Below, in pieces: positions 1 to 5,144 of a stretch of DNA of 5,144 nt; position 1 is the stretch's first letter, and each line of letters starts with the position of its first letter. Position numbers and translations under genes: made by a program. Origin of the DNA: Porticoccaceae bacterium (lineage in GTDB: Bacteria; Pseudomonadota; Gammaproteobacteria; Pseudomonadales; Porticoccaceae); NCBI GenBank assembly GCA_002591625.1, contig PCDB01000007.1:85820-90963 (forward strand), given 5' to 3'. Below the pieces are notes generated by a model, which saw only the letters and a list, made by a program, of their open reading frames with translations, made no database searches and was not told the DNA's origin.

Positions 1-1
1 T

Positions 2-1057
2 CTACCGACCTCGTCGAGAAGCCAACCTGATCTGCAATATTTTTTTGTTAATGGACGAAGTATTCGTGATAAGGTAGTTTCGCACGCAGTGCGCCAAGCT
101 TACAAAGATGTAATTTATGCTGGGAGAAACGCAGCTTTTGTATTGTATTTGGAAATTTCCCCTGCCGATATAGACGTCAATGTTCATCCCACCAAAAACG
201 AGATAAGATTCCGGGATAGTGGCGCCATTCACGGGTTTATCTTGCAAACCCTCAAACAAGCACTAGCTGATATTCGTCCCAGAGACAGAACAGATTATTA
301 TGATGATGGCCATATTGAATCTCGTTCAACAATTGGGCATACCCAATCTTTTTCTTTGATTACTTCATCCGTTCCCATTTCAAAAAACTCCATTTCGAGT
401 GCCTCGGTATTGTCGGATCTTTATTCTTCCCGTGCCCTCACTTCTTCGCAAGCGATTGATGACAATCTTGACATCCCTCCTCTTGGTTTCGCGCTGGCCC
501 AGCTTAAAGGAGCCTATATTTTGGCTGAGAACTCAAGTGGACTAATACTCGTCGATATGCATGCTGCGCATGAGAGAATCCTATACGAAAAGATGAAGTA
601 TTCTTTTGAAAACAACAAGTTGACTTCACAGCCACTATTGGTTCCGGAAATTCTAATGTTGAGTGAAACTGAGGCGAATATCTGTGAGCAGTTCTCCGAG
701 ATCTTTAAAAAACTTGGAATAATAATCGATAGGAGTTCTGTCGATGGTGTCGTCGTAAGGGAAATTCCGTCTGTTCTGAAGGATTCAGACGTGTCTGGTT
801 TGATCAGAGATGTTTTGTCAGATCTGATCGAGTTTGGCACGTCAGATAGAATTCGTGAGCATATCTATGAAATTTTTTCCACTATGGCATGTCATGGTTC
901 AATCCGAGCTAACCGCAAGTTGATGATATCGGAGATGAATGCAATATTACGTGATCTTGAAACGACAGAGAGGAGTGGTCAATGCAACCATGGAAGACCT
1001 ACATGGCGTGAGTTTGATTTGGAGGCTTTGGACAAACTTTTTTTAAGAGGTCAGTAG
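2..1057 (+). CDS. mutL: DNA mismatch repair protein MutL, C-terminal part (5' end outside the window)
   Basis: MutL is the ATP-dependent mismatch-repair mediator that links MutS recognition to strand incision. The reading frame is open from base 2, so the gene runs in from the left; 351 codons remain of a family length near 600-630. Fragment residues 10-72 are the end of the N-terminal ATPase/transducer domain, with the FVNGR stretch and the conserved DVNVHPTKNE motif (about 58-67). A Ser/Thr-rich linker follows (about 90-158). The dimerization domain begins near LGFALAQLKGAYILAE and holds DMHAAHERILYE (185-196), which fits the endonuclease metal motif DxHA(x)2E(x)4E. ACHGSIRAN, QCNHGRPTW and a terminal FLR follow, matching the other C-terminal motifs of nicking MutLs. 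E. coli MutL lacks the DxHA motif. This protein is therefore probably a latent endonuclease of the MutH-independent type (inference). The first in-frame start-like codon, GTG at 89, is an internal valine. Confidence 0.97.
   Translation, partial: LPTSSRSQPDLQYFFVNGRSIRDKVVSHAVRQAYKDVIYAGRNAAFVLYLEISPADIDVNVHPTKNEIRFRDSGAIHGFILQTLKQALADIRPRDRTDYYDDGHIESRSTIGHTQSFSLITSSVPISKNSISSASVLSDLYSSRALTSSQAIDDNLDIPPLGFALAQLKGAYILAENSSGLILVDMHAAHERILYEKMKYSFENNKLTSQPLLVPEILMLSETEANICEQFSEIFKKLGIIIDRSSVDGVVVREIPSVLKDSDVSGLIRDVLSDLIEFGTSDRIREHIYEIFSTMACHGSIRANRKLMISEMNAILRDLETTERSGQCNHGRPTWREFDLEALDKLFLRGQ
1045..1050 (+). promoter_or_regulatory. Ribosome binding site for miaA inside the mutL 3' end
   Basis: AAGAGG lies 7 nt before the miaA ATG at 1058 and within the last mutL codons. 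The mutL TAG (1055-1057) directly abuts the ATG, which suggests translational coupling of the two genes. Confidence 0.7.
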
Positions 1058-2098
1058 ATGACGAGTGTCGAGAAAAAATCTATCGTTAGCAATCGTCCGT
1101 CAATTATTTTTTTGCTGGGGCCTACAGCTTGTGGAAAGACTGATCTGATTTTGAATTTTTGTGAGAATTTTCCAGCTGAGGTAATCAGTGTTGATTCAAC
1201 GAAGGTTTATCGCCATCTAGATATAGGTTCGGCCAAGCCTAACTCTGCAATGCTGAATCGAATTCCTCATTGGTTAATCAACATCGCAGAGCCAACAGAA
1301 ATCTATTCCGCGGCAAGGTTTGTTGAGGACTCTCTTAGAGCAATTGAGACCATAGTAGCGGAGGGCAAAATACCCGTTCTAGTCGGCGGGAGCATGATGT
1401 ACTTTAATTCCTTATTAAATGGATTATCTAAATTCCCCGCCGCTGATGCTAGTATTCGAACGGAACTAGAGTTAAAAATAACAAAAAGTGGTATTCAAAG
1501 TCTGTATGCCCAATTGCAGCTGATCGATCCATTGTCTGCCAGGCGACTGCATCCAAATCAAAAGCAGCGAATTATCAGGGCACTCGAAGTATATAAGAGC
1601 ACAGGCAAACCAATCTCATCATGGTGGGAAAGCCGTAAAACGAATGCTCTAAAGGAAAAATATTCTATTTATCAATTTGGAATGATGCCTTCTGAGCGCA
1701 GCTTGTTGCACGCCAAAATTGAGAGGAGATTTCTTTCAATGATTGCTTGCGGATTTGTGGAGGAGGTTAGGGAGCTGCATCGAAGAGGAGATCTAAATTG
1801 CCAACTGCCTGCTGTAAGATCTGTCGGTTACCGTCAATTATGGAGCTTTGTTGAGGGAGAAATAAATTTTGATGAGGCATTGAATCGTGGAATAGTAGCA
1901 ACTCGACAATTGGCTAAACGGCAACTGACCTGGATGCGCGGATGGCAAGAACTGAACTTGCTTCCTATTGATGATGGAAAAAAATTATTTTCGACAAAAA
2001 AAATTGCCGATGTATGGTTGAAAATGCTATCGAGAACCCCAATCTCTCACATCGTAGGAGCTAGGCAAAACTCTGAATCGATCCAACCTTTGCAATAG
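1058..2098 (+). CDS. miaA: tRNA dimethylallyltransferase (tRNA delta-2-isopentenylpyrophosphate transferase)
   Basis: MiaA transfers the dimethylallyl group of DMAPP to N6 of A37 in tRNAs reading codons that begin with U, the first step toward ms2i6A, which supports decoding and frame maintenance. The 346-residue protein shows the P-loop GPTACGKT (21-28), EVISVDS with Asp46 and VYRHLDIGSAKP (41-61), VLVGGSMMYF (107-116), DP.SA.R.HPN..QRI.RALEV (157-178), and the C-terminal signatures VGYRQLWSF (256-264) and ATRQLAKRQLTWMRGW (281-296), all in family order. Two positions differ from the usual motif: GGT is GGS (Ser112), and the PHrLiD stretch reads PHWLIN (Asn75). About 25 residues extend beyond the E. 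coli end (316 aa), with no recognisable motif. The ATG is chosen because it abuts the mutL stop and has AAGAGG at 7 nt. The last codons carry a candidate heat-shock promoter for hfq. Confidence 0.97.
   Translation: MTSVEKKSIVSNRPSIIFLLGPTACGKTDLILNFCENFPAEVISVDSTKVYRHLDIGSAKPNSAMLNRIPHWLINIAEPTEIYSAARFVEDSLRAIETIVAEGKIPVLVGGSMMYFNSLLNGLSKFPAADASIRTELELKITKSGIQSLYAQLQLIDPLSARRLHPNQKQRIIRALEVYKSTGKPISSWWESRKTNALKEKYSIYQFGMMPSERSLLHAKIERRFLSMIACGFVEEVRELHRRGDLNCQLPAVRSVGYRQLWSFVEGEINFDEALNRGIVATRQLAKRQLTWMRGWQELNLLPIDDGKKLFSTKKIADVWLKMLSRTPISHIVGARQNSESIQPLQ
2018..2045 (+). promoter_or_regulatory. Candidate sigma32 (heat-shock) promoter for hfq within miaA
   Basis: TTGAAA (2018-2023) is followed after 13 nt by CCCCAATCT (2037-2045). 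The sigma32 pattern is about CTTGAAA - 12 to 14 nt - CCCCATnT. The -35 is a full 6/6 match, the CCCCA core is intact, and the later T positions differ. It ends about 100 nt before the hfq ATG. In E. coli, hfq is known to have a sigma32 promoter inside miaA, so the position fits. The site lies in coding sequence and could be chance. Confidence 0.4.
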
Positions 2099-2111
2099 AC
2101 TATTGAGTCTA
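2096..2111 (+). repeat. Short inverted repeat at the miaA stop codon
   Basis: TAGACT (2096-2101) and AGTCTA (2106-2111) form a 6-bp perfect stem with an ATTG loop, starting on the miaA TAG. No T-run follows, so it is not a standard terminator. It may slow RNases or ribosomes at the miaA-hfq junction, or be chance. Confidence 0.35.
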
Positions 2112-2134
2112 CACATTAAACACTTGTCTCAAAT

Positions 2135-2141
2135 AAAGGAG
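2135..2141 (+). promoter_or_regulatory. Ribosome binding site of hfq
   Basis: AAAGGAG sits 7 nt before the ATG at 2149 but only 4 nt before the in-frame TTG at 2146. This, with the family N-terminus MSKGQ, fixes the start at 2149. Confidence 0.85.
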
Positions 2142-2148
2142 AACCTTG

Positions 2149-2445
2149 ATGTCCAAAGGGCAAAACTTACAAGACCCTTTTCTTAACGTGCTGCGGAGAG
2201 AAAAAATTCCCGTTTCAATATTTTTAGTAAATGGCATTAAACTTCAAGGTCATATTGAGTCTTTTGATCAATTTGTTGTTTTGCTAAAGAACAACATCAG
2301 CCAGATGGTTTATAAGCATGCGATATCGACGATAGTACCGTCGCGATCAGTGAAGTTGCCGATTGCGAATCTCGGTTCATCTGGATCAGAACAGTTTGGC
2401 GGAGAAGAACAAGACTCGGAGATCTCTTATGATGATCAGTTTTAG
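2149..2445 (+). CDS. hfq: RNA chaperone Hfq
   Basis: Hfq is the ring-shaped hexameric Sm-like protein that binds sRNAs and mRNAs and promotes their pairing. The 98-residue protein (E. coli 102) starts [13 protein letters not shown] and carries the Sm1 region [21 protein letters not shown] (about 27-48) and the Sm2 motif YKHAIST (55-61). Known RNA-contact residues are present: Gln8, Asp9, Phe42, Tyr55, Lys56 and His57 of the proximal face, Arg16 and Arg17 of the rim (third basic rim position is Lys19), and Lys31 of the distal face. Distal-face residue 25, Tyr in E. coli, is Phe here. The tail (67-98) is Ser/Gly/Gln-rich and ends in a strongly acidic stretch, [14 protein letters not shown], comparable to the acidic tip of E. 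coli Hfq that competes with RNA on the core. The gene lies 50 nt after miaA and 6 nt before hflX. Confidence 0.98.
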   Translation: MSKGQNLQDPFLNVLRREKIPVSIFLVNGIKLQGHIESFDQFVVLLKNNISQMVYKHAISTIVPSRSVKLPIANLGSSGSEQFGGEEQDSEISYDDQF

Positions 2446-2451
2446 GTCCGC

Positions 2452-3561
2452 GTGTCCTTATTCCTAGAACGACACGCTGGTGGAGAACGGGCCTTACTAG
2501 TTCATCTCAAGCTAGCCGGTGACAGAGAGCAAGATGACTTGGAAGAGTTTGAAAACCTAGTCCAGTCTGCCGGATGTCTCCCTGTCGAAGTAATATCGGG
2601 GTCTAGAGTGGTCCCAAACCCCAAATGGTTTGTTGGTAGTGGAAAACTCGGTGAGATGGCGTCTTATGTCCGGAAACTTGCAGCTGATGTAGTTATTTTC
2701 AACCACTCCCTATCAGCGAGCCAAGAGCGTAATCTTGAGATGAAATTATGCTGTAAGGTCATAGATAGGACGACGTTAATTTTGGATATTTTTTCGCAAA
2801 GGGCGCGAACGCACGAGGGCAAGCTTCAAGTAGAGTTGGCTCAGTTGCAGCATCTGTCGACACGATTGATTCGTGGCTGGACTCATTTGGAACGTCAGCA
2901 GGGGGGCATTGGAACTCGGGGTCCGGGCGAGACTCAATTGGAATTTGATAAACGTCTTATAAGAAATCGAGTTTCAACGGTCAAGAACCGTTTAGCTAAA
3001 GTTCAGAAACAACGAGAACAAAACCGACAGCGAAGAGCACGATCTGGGCTGCCAGTAGTCTCGCTTGTAGGCTATACTAACGTTGGTAAGTCGCAGTTGT
3101 TTAACCAATTGACACGTGCGGATGTGTTTGTGAAAAATCAACTTTTTGCTACTCTTGATCCCACTATGCGAAAAGGTTATTTAAATGACTATGGGTCAGT
3201 CATCTTTGCTGATACAGTGGGGTTTATGAGCAATTTGCCACACAGGTTGATTGAGGCATTTAGAGCAACTTTGGAAGAGGTATGTCAGGCCTCTCTTTTG
3301 CTACATGTCGTGGATCTGACGGCTAAAGATGTCAACCTAAGTGTTAGGAGAGTTAAGGGCGTACTGAGCGAGATCGGAGCACAAAATATCCCGGCGCTGA
3401 TGGTGTATAACAAAACTGATATAGTAGAGTCCGTAGACCCGCGCTTGGACAGAGATGCAACTGGCAAACCAATTTCGGTCTACCTCTCTGGTCGCTCGGG
3501 GGCTGGGGTTGAGGATCTCAGAGTAGCAGTGGCCAGCCGGTTGCGGCTGAGACCGAAATAG
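2452..3561 (+). CDS. hflX: Ribosome-associated GTPase HflX, lacking the usual C-terminal domain
   Basis: HflX is a translational GTPase that binds the 50S subunit and can split stalled 70S ribosomes during heat stress. The protein has an N-terminal HflX domain (about 10-115, with FVGSGK and F.H.LS.SQERNLE), then the hallmark linker QRARTHEGKLQVELAQL and RG.THLERQ.GGIG.RGPGETQLE (117-163), a basic coiled-coil stretch (about 168-198), and the GTPase domain. G motifs: G1 GYTNVGKS (207-214), G2 region ATLDPT (233-238), G3 DTVG (254-257), G4 NKTD (320-323) and G5-like SGRSGAG (346-352). It stops at residue 369, just after the last GTPase helix, whereas E. coli HflX has 426 residues with an extra C-terminal domain. 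The GTG start aligns with the Pseudomonas-type N-terminus (FLERH..GERA) and no better start exists. The Shine-Dalgarno (AGGT, 2444-2447) is weak and overlaps the hfq stop, so coupling to hfq translation is likely. Confidence 0.95.
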   Translation: MSLFLERHAGGERALLVHLKLAGDREQDDLEEFENLVQSAGCLPVEVISGSRVVPNPKWFVGSGKLGEMASYVRKLAADVVIFNHSLSASQERNLEMKLCCKVIDRTTLILDIFSQRARTHEGKLQVELAQLQHLSTRLIRGWTHLERQQGGIGTRGPGETQLEFDKRLIRNRVSTVKNRLAKVQKQREQNRQRRARSGLPVVSLVGYTNVGKSQLFNQLTRADVFVKNQLFATLDPTMRKGYLNDYGSVIFADTVGFMSNLPHRLIEAFRATLEEVCQASLLLHVVDLTAKDVNLSVRRVKGVLSEIGAQNIPALMVYNKTDIVESVDPRLDRDATGKPISVYLSGRSGAGVEDLRVAVASRLRLRPK

Positions 3562-3612
3562 AGATTTTTAAACATCCGCTGCTCAATAGTGACAGAGATG
3601 CAAAAGTTTTGT

Positions 3613-3652
3613 TGCTGAAGAATGATAATTTCAGCTTTAATTCCCTTCAGCA
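3613..3652 (+). repeat. Overlapping inverted repeats with two alternative pairings
   Basis: TGCTGAAG (3613-3620) can pair with CTTCAGCA (3645-3652), 8 bp. Alternatively GCTGAA (3614-3619) pairs with TTCAGC (3630-3635), 6 bp with a 10-nt loop. Neither is followed by a clear T-run, so an intrinsic terminator is not supported. The hairpin lies just upstream of the TATAAT box. Confidence 0.4.
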
Positions 3653-3670
3653 TAGGGTCGGCTTTATAAT
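3641..3670 (+). promoter_or_regulatory. Weak candidate sigma70 promoter for hflK-hflC
   Basis: TATAAT (3665-3670) is a perfect -10 hexamer in non-coding DNA about 150 nt before hflK. The best -35 at an allowed distance is TTCCCT (3641-3646, 18-nt spacer), matching only 3 of 6, and there is no TGn extension. An internal promoter is plausible given the large gap, but the -35 is poor. Confidence 0.3.
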
Positions 3671-3746
3671 CGTCGGTCGCGGGAATATTAAGTCTAAGCA
3701 AAGCGCATGGCTTCCAAAACTAGGTGCGGGGAATTTTTTTTAGTTC

Positions 3747-3763
3747 GATTATTCGAATTAATC
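3747..3763. repeat. Imperfect palindrome upstream of hflK, operator-like
   Basis: GATTATTCGAATTAATC has GATTA and TAATC arms around a TTCGAA core with one extra base. It also reads as a near direct repeat of TTCGATTA and TTCGAATTA (3744-3760). It resembles a regulator site in form, but I recognise no specific regulator. Confidence 0.3.
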
Positions 3764-3773
3764 AAGTAGAAGA

Positions 3774-3789
3774 GCTCGATGAATCGAGC
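3774..3789 (+). repeat. Perfect hairpin in the hflK leader
   Basis: GCTCGAT and ATCGAGC flank GA; as RNA this gives a 6-bp GC-rich stem with a TGAA tetraloop. It starts 50 nt before the hflK ATG and 23 nt before its Shine-Dalgarno, so it does not cover that site directly. An upstream in-frame ATG (3779) lies at the loop. Confidence 0.45.
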
Positions 3790-3812
3790 ACTTAAAACTC
3801 AAACAAGCAAAT

Positions 3813-3816
3813 GGAG
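3813..3816 (+). promoter_or_regulatory. Ribosome binding site deciding the hflK start
   Basis: GGAG (within ATGGAGATT) lies 7 nt before the ATG at 3824, whose product begins MGWN, the family N-terminus. The earlier in-frame ATG at 3779 is inside a hairpin, has only a weak AAGAG upstream and would add 15 non-family residues. Confidence 0.75.
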
Positions 3817-3823
3817 ATTATTT

Positions 3824-4960
3824 ATGGGATGGAACGATCAAGGAGGAGGTAAAGATCCCTGGGGTGGGCAGCGTGGCAACGACACCCCACCGGATATTGA
3901 TGAAGCGTTGCAGAAATTGAAAGAGAAATTTGCCGGTTTTGGATTTGGTGGCGGGGCTGGCGGCGACAGTTCCGGCGGTTTCGGTGGAAGATCAATGTTA
4001 TACACGGTCTTGGCGGCGATTGTGGCTCTTTGGGTTCTGGCGGGCACTTATCAAATCGATGAGAAGGAGCAAGCTATTATACTTCGGCTGGGAAAATATG
4101 CGGGAACCGTGGGACCTGGCTTGCATTGGAATCCTCCATTAATTGATTCGGTCATAACCGTTCGAGTGACTGAAGAACGTCAGTATTCGGCAAGAGGTTT
4201 GATGCTGACAAAAGATGAAAACATCGTTGAGTTATCTTTAACGGTCCAGTATAACGTAGCTGATGCCAAAGCCTTCGTACTGAATATTAAAAATCCTGAA
4301 ATCACATTGCAACAGGCCACCGACAGTGCTCTGCGTCATGTGGTTGGCGGTTCGGGGCTCGATGAAATTATTACCACTGAAAGGGAACGAATGGGCCAAG
4401 CTACCAAAGATAAACTCCAAGATTACCTCAATCTCTATGACAGTGGCATTAATGTTGTTAAGATTAATATTGAAGAGGCTCGCCCCCCAACGCAGGTGCA
4501 GGCGGCTTATGACGATGTCATCGAAGCGCGAGAGGATCTTGAGCGTTACGTTAATGAAGCACAAGCATACTACAATGGAATCATCCCTCAAGCTCGCGGG
4601 GAAGCTCAACGGTTGAGAGAAGAAGCTGAGGCATATAAATCTCAAGTTGTTTCCAAAGCGCAAGGAGAAACCGAACGCTTCTTGTCGCTATATACCGAGT
4701 ATCAAAAAGCACCAGTTGTTACCAGAGAGCGGCTCTACCTAGATGCTCTGGAAGGCGTCATGACGAATAGCACCAAAGTTCTTTTGGATACTAAAGGTGG
4801 TAACAATATGTTGTATCTTCCGCTTGATAAATTGATGCAAACGCAAGAAACCTCAAAAAGAAGTACAGGCTTGACAGAGGAAAACTTGAATAGTGTGGTG
4901 GACCAGGTCGTTAACAGGATGCAGCGCAGTGGCGTGAGGCAAGGGGAGGGAAGAAGATGA
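3824..4960 (+). CDS. hflK: Membrane SPFH protein HflK, FtsH modulator
   Basis: HflK and HflC form a large periplasm-facing SPFH/prohibitin-type assembly in the inner membrane that surrounds the FtsH protease and controls its access to membrane substrates. The protein from ATG 3824 is 378 residues (E. coli 419). It begins MGWNDQGGGKDPWGG, followed by PPDIDEALQKLKEK and a Gly-rich cytoplasmic segment (about 37-56). One membrane segment (about 58-75, MLYTVLAAIVALWVLAG) precedes the SPFH domain (about 77-260), with VGPGLHW, GLMLTKDENIVELSLTVQY, ATDSALR and EARPP.QVQAAYDDVI.A. Next come an Ala/Glu/Arg-rich coiled coil (about 235-290), the APVVTRERLYLDALE motif and the end stretch KGGNNMLYLPLDKL. 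The C-terminal tail is short and basic, without the long Ser/Asn-rich tail of the E. coli protein. The stop overlaps hflC by ATGA. The track-length alternative start at 3779 would give 393 residues but lacks family support. Confidence 0.96.
   Translation: MGWNDQGGGKDPWGGQRGNDTPPDIDEALQKLKEKFAGFGFGGGAGGDSSGGFGGRSMLYTVLAAIVALWVLAGTYQIDEKEQAIILRLGKYAGTVGPGLHWNPPLIDSVITVRVTEERQYSARGLMLTKDENIVELSLTVQYNVADAKAFVLNIKNPEITLQQATDSALRHVVGGSGLDEIITTERERMGQATKDKLQDYLNLYDSGINVVKINIEEARPPTQVQAAYDDVIEAREDLERYVNEAQAYYNGIIPQARGEAQRLREEAEAYKSQVVSKAQGETERFLSLYTEYQKAPVVTRERLYLDALEGVMTNSTKVLLDTKGGNNMLYLPLDKLMQTQETSKRSTGLTEENLNSVVDQVVNRMQRSGVRQGEGRR
4943..4950 (+). promoter_or_regulatory. Ribosome binding site of hflC within the hflK end
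   Basis: GGGGAGGG is a strong purine-rich Shine-Dalgarno 6 nt before the ATG at 4957. It supports this start over the second in-frame ATG at 4966. Confidence 0.7.
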
Positions 4961-5144
4961 GTAGGATGACAAAATTTTTGCTGGTATTTTCGCTCCTTCT
5001 CGCAGTTCTGGCCAACAGCCTTTTTGTGATTACGGAATTCGAGCGTGGAGTGAAATTGCAGTTTGGTAAGCTAGTGGATGATGATTTGCAGCCGGGTCTC
5101 CATTTCAAAATCCCTTTTGCCGAGCAAGTACGCATATTCGACGG
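4957..5144 (+). CDS. hflC: Membrane SPFH protein HflC, N-terminal part (3' end outside the window)
   Basis: HflC is the partner of HflK in the FtsH-surrounding complex. The 62 complete codons read MSRMTKFLL, then a single N-terminal membrane anchor (about 7-25, rich in Leu/Val/Phe). The start of the SPFH domain follows: VITEFERGVKLQFGKL (24-39), then QPGLHFKIPF (45-54) and EQVRIFD at the edge. ERG...QFG and PGLHFKIPF are the family signatures. The ATG overlaps the hflK TGA (ATGA), so the two partners are translationally coupled, consistent with their obligate stoichiometry. The frame is open to the window edge. Confidence 0.95.
   Translation, partial: MSRMTKFLLVFSLLLAVLANSLFVITEFERGVKLQFGKLVDDDLQPGLHFKIPFAEQVRIFD

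Larger units (their letters stand above)
3562..3823. other. Gap between hflX and hflK (262 nt) without a convincing gene
   Basis: This is the only long gap in the window. It contains overlapping inverted repeats (3613-3652), a TATAAT box (3665-3670), an imperfect palindrome (3747-3763) and a perfect hairpin (3774-3789). One + frame, shifted relative to hflX, stays open from 3513 to a TAG at 3741-3743; its translation does not resemble the missing HflX C-terminal domain as far as I can read it. The gap length is close to that domain (about 60 codons) plus a normal short spacer, so it may hold decayed hflX sequence (inference). Confidence 0.6.

Noticed and set aside
514..840. Minus-strand 108-codon open frame inside mutL
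   Set aside because: It is antisense to the conserved MutL C-terminal domain, which fully explains the sequence.
2146..2148. TTG one codon before the hfq ATG as start
   Set aside because: It is only 4 nt from the Shine-Dalgarno and the family begins at the ATG (MSKGQ).
3613..3652. Intrinsic terminator after hflX
   Set aside because: The stems are short and AT-containing and no T-run follows, so it does not meet the usual form.
3480..3701. Minus-strand 73-codon open frame over the hflX end and gap
   Set aside because: It overlaps hflX coding sequence for a third of its length, shows no Shine-Dalgarno or recognisable motif, and its product looks like random composition.
3779..3823. Upstream in-frame ATG giving a 393-residue HflK
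   Set aside because: The extra 15 residues do not match the family N-terminus, the ATG sits in a perfect hairpin, and the ATG at 3824 has GGAG at 7 nt and encodes MGWN.
3811..3852. Tiny out-of-frame upstream ORF (ATG at 3811) overlapping the hflK start
   Set aside because: It has 13 codons, its ATG overlaps the hflK Shine-Dalgarno, and it lacks its own ribosome binding site; likely chance.
4238..4663. Minus-strand 141-codon open frame inside hflK
   Set aside because: It is fully antisense to a strongly supported hflK region and has no protein family features.
1..5144. Mobile element, CRISPR array, tRNA or other RNA gene
   Set aside because: No terminal repeats, transposase or integrase motifs, regularly spaced repeats or tRNA-like arms were seen; the window is accounted for by conserved operon genes.

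Overview
The window is a stretch of chromosomal housekeeping operon in the order mutL (3' part) - miaA - hfq - hflX - hflK - hflC (5' part), all on the + strand. This is the classic gammaproteobacterial mutL-miaA-hfq-hflXKC cluster. The protein sequences read as gammaproteobacterial: Hfq begins MSKGQ and keeps the Sm1/Sm2 motifs, and HflX begins with a Pseudomonas-like FLERH..GERA stretch. MutL carries the DxHA(x)2E(x)4E endonuclease motif, as in Pseudomonas-type rather than E. coli-type MutL. GC content by eye is moderate to low (roughly low-to-mid 40s percent), lower than in typical Pseudomonas. This suggests an AT-leaning gammaproteobacterium, possibly marine or host-associated; I cannot name a genus.

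Layout: positions 2-1057 hold the C-terminal 351 codons of mutL. miaA (1058-2098) starts on the base after the mutL stop, with its ribosome binding site inside mutL. A 50-nt gap with a strong Shine-Dalgarno leads to hfq (2149-2445). A sigma32-like promoter candidate lies about 100 nt upstream of hfq, inside the end of miaA. hflX (2452-3561) follows after 6 nt from a GTG start and ends right after the GTPase domain, without the usual C-terminal domain. A 262-nt gap without a convincing gene (3562-3823) holds several inverted repeats and a perfect TATAAT box. hflK (3824-4960) and hflC (4957 to the edge) overlap by ATGA.

How the genes fit together: MutL repairs mismatches, MiaA prenylates A37 of tRNAs reading UNN codons, Hfq is the sRNA chaperone, HflX is a ribosome-associated GTPase linked to heat-shock rescue and splitting of stalled ribosomes, and HflK/HflC form the membrane SPFH complex that surrounds and modulates FtsH. 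They are co-transcribed rather than one pathway, with a shared stress and translation-quality theme.

I see no mobile element, CRISPR array, RNA gene or novel gene system. The points worth a second look are the domain-short HflX with its oversized downstream gap, the structured hflK leader, the heat-shock-like promoter before hfq, and a few substitutions in Hfq and MiaA.
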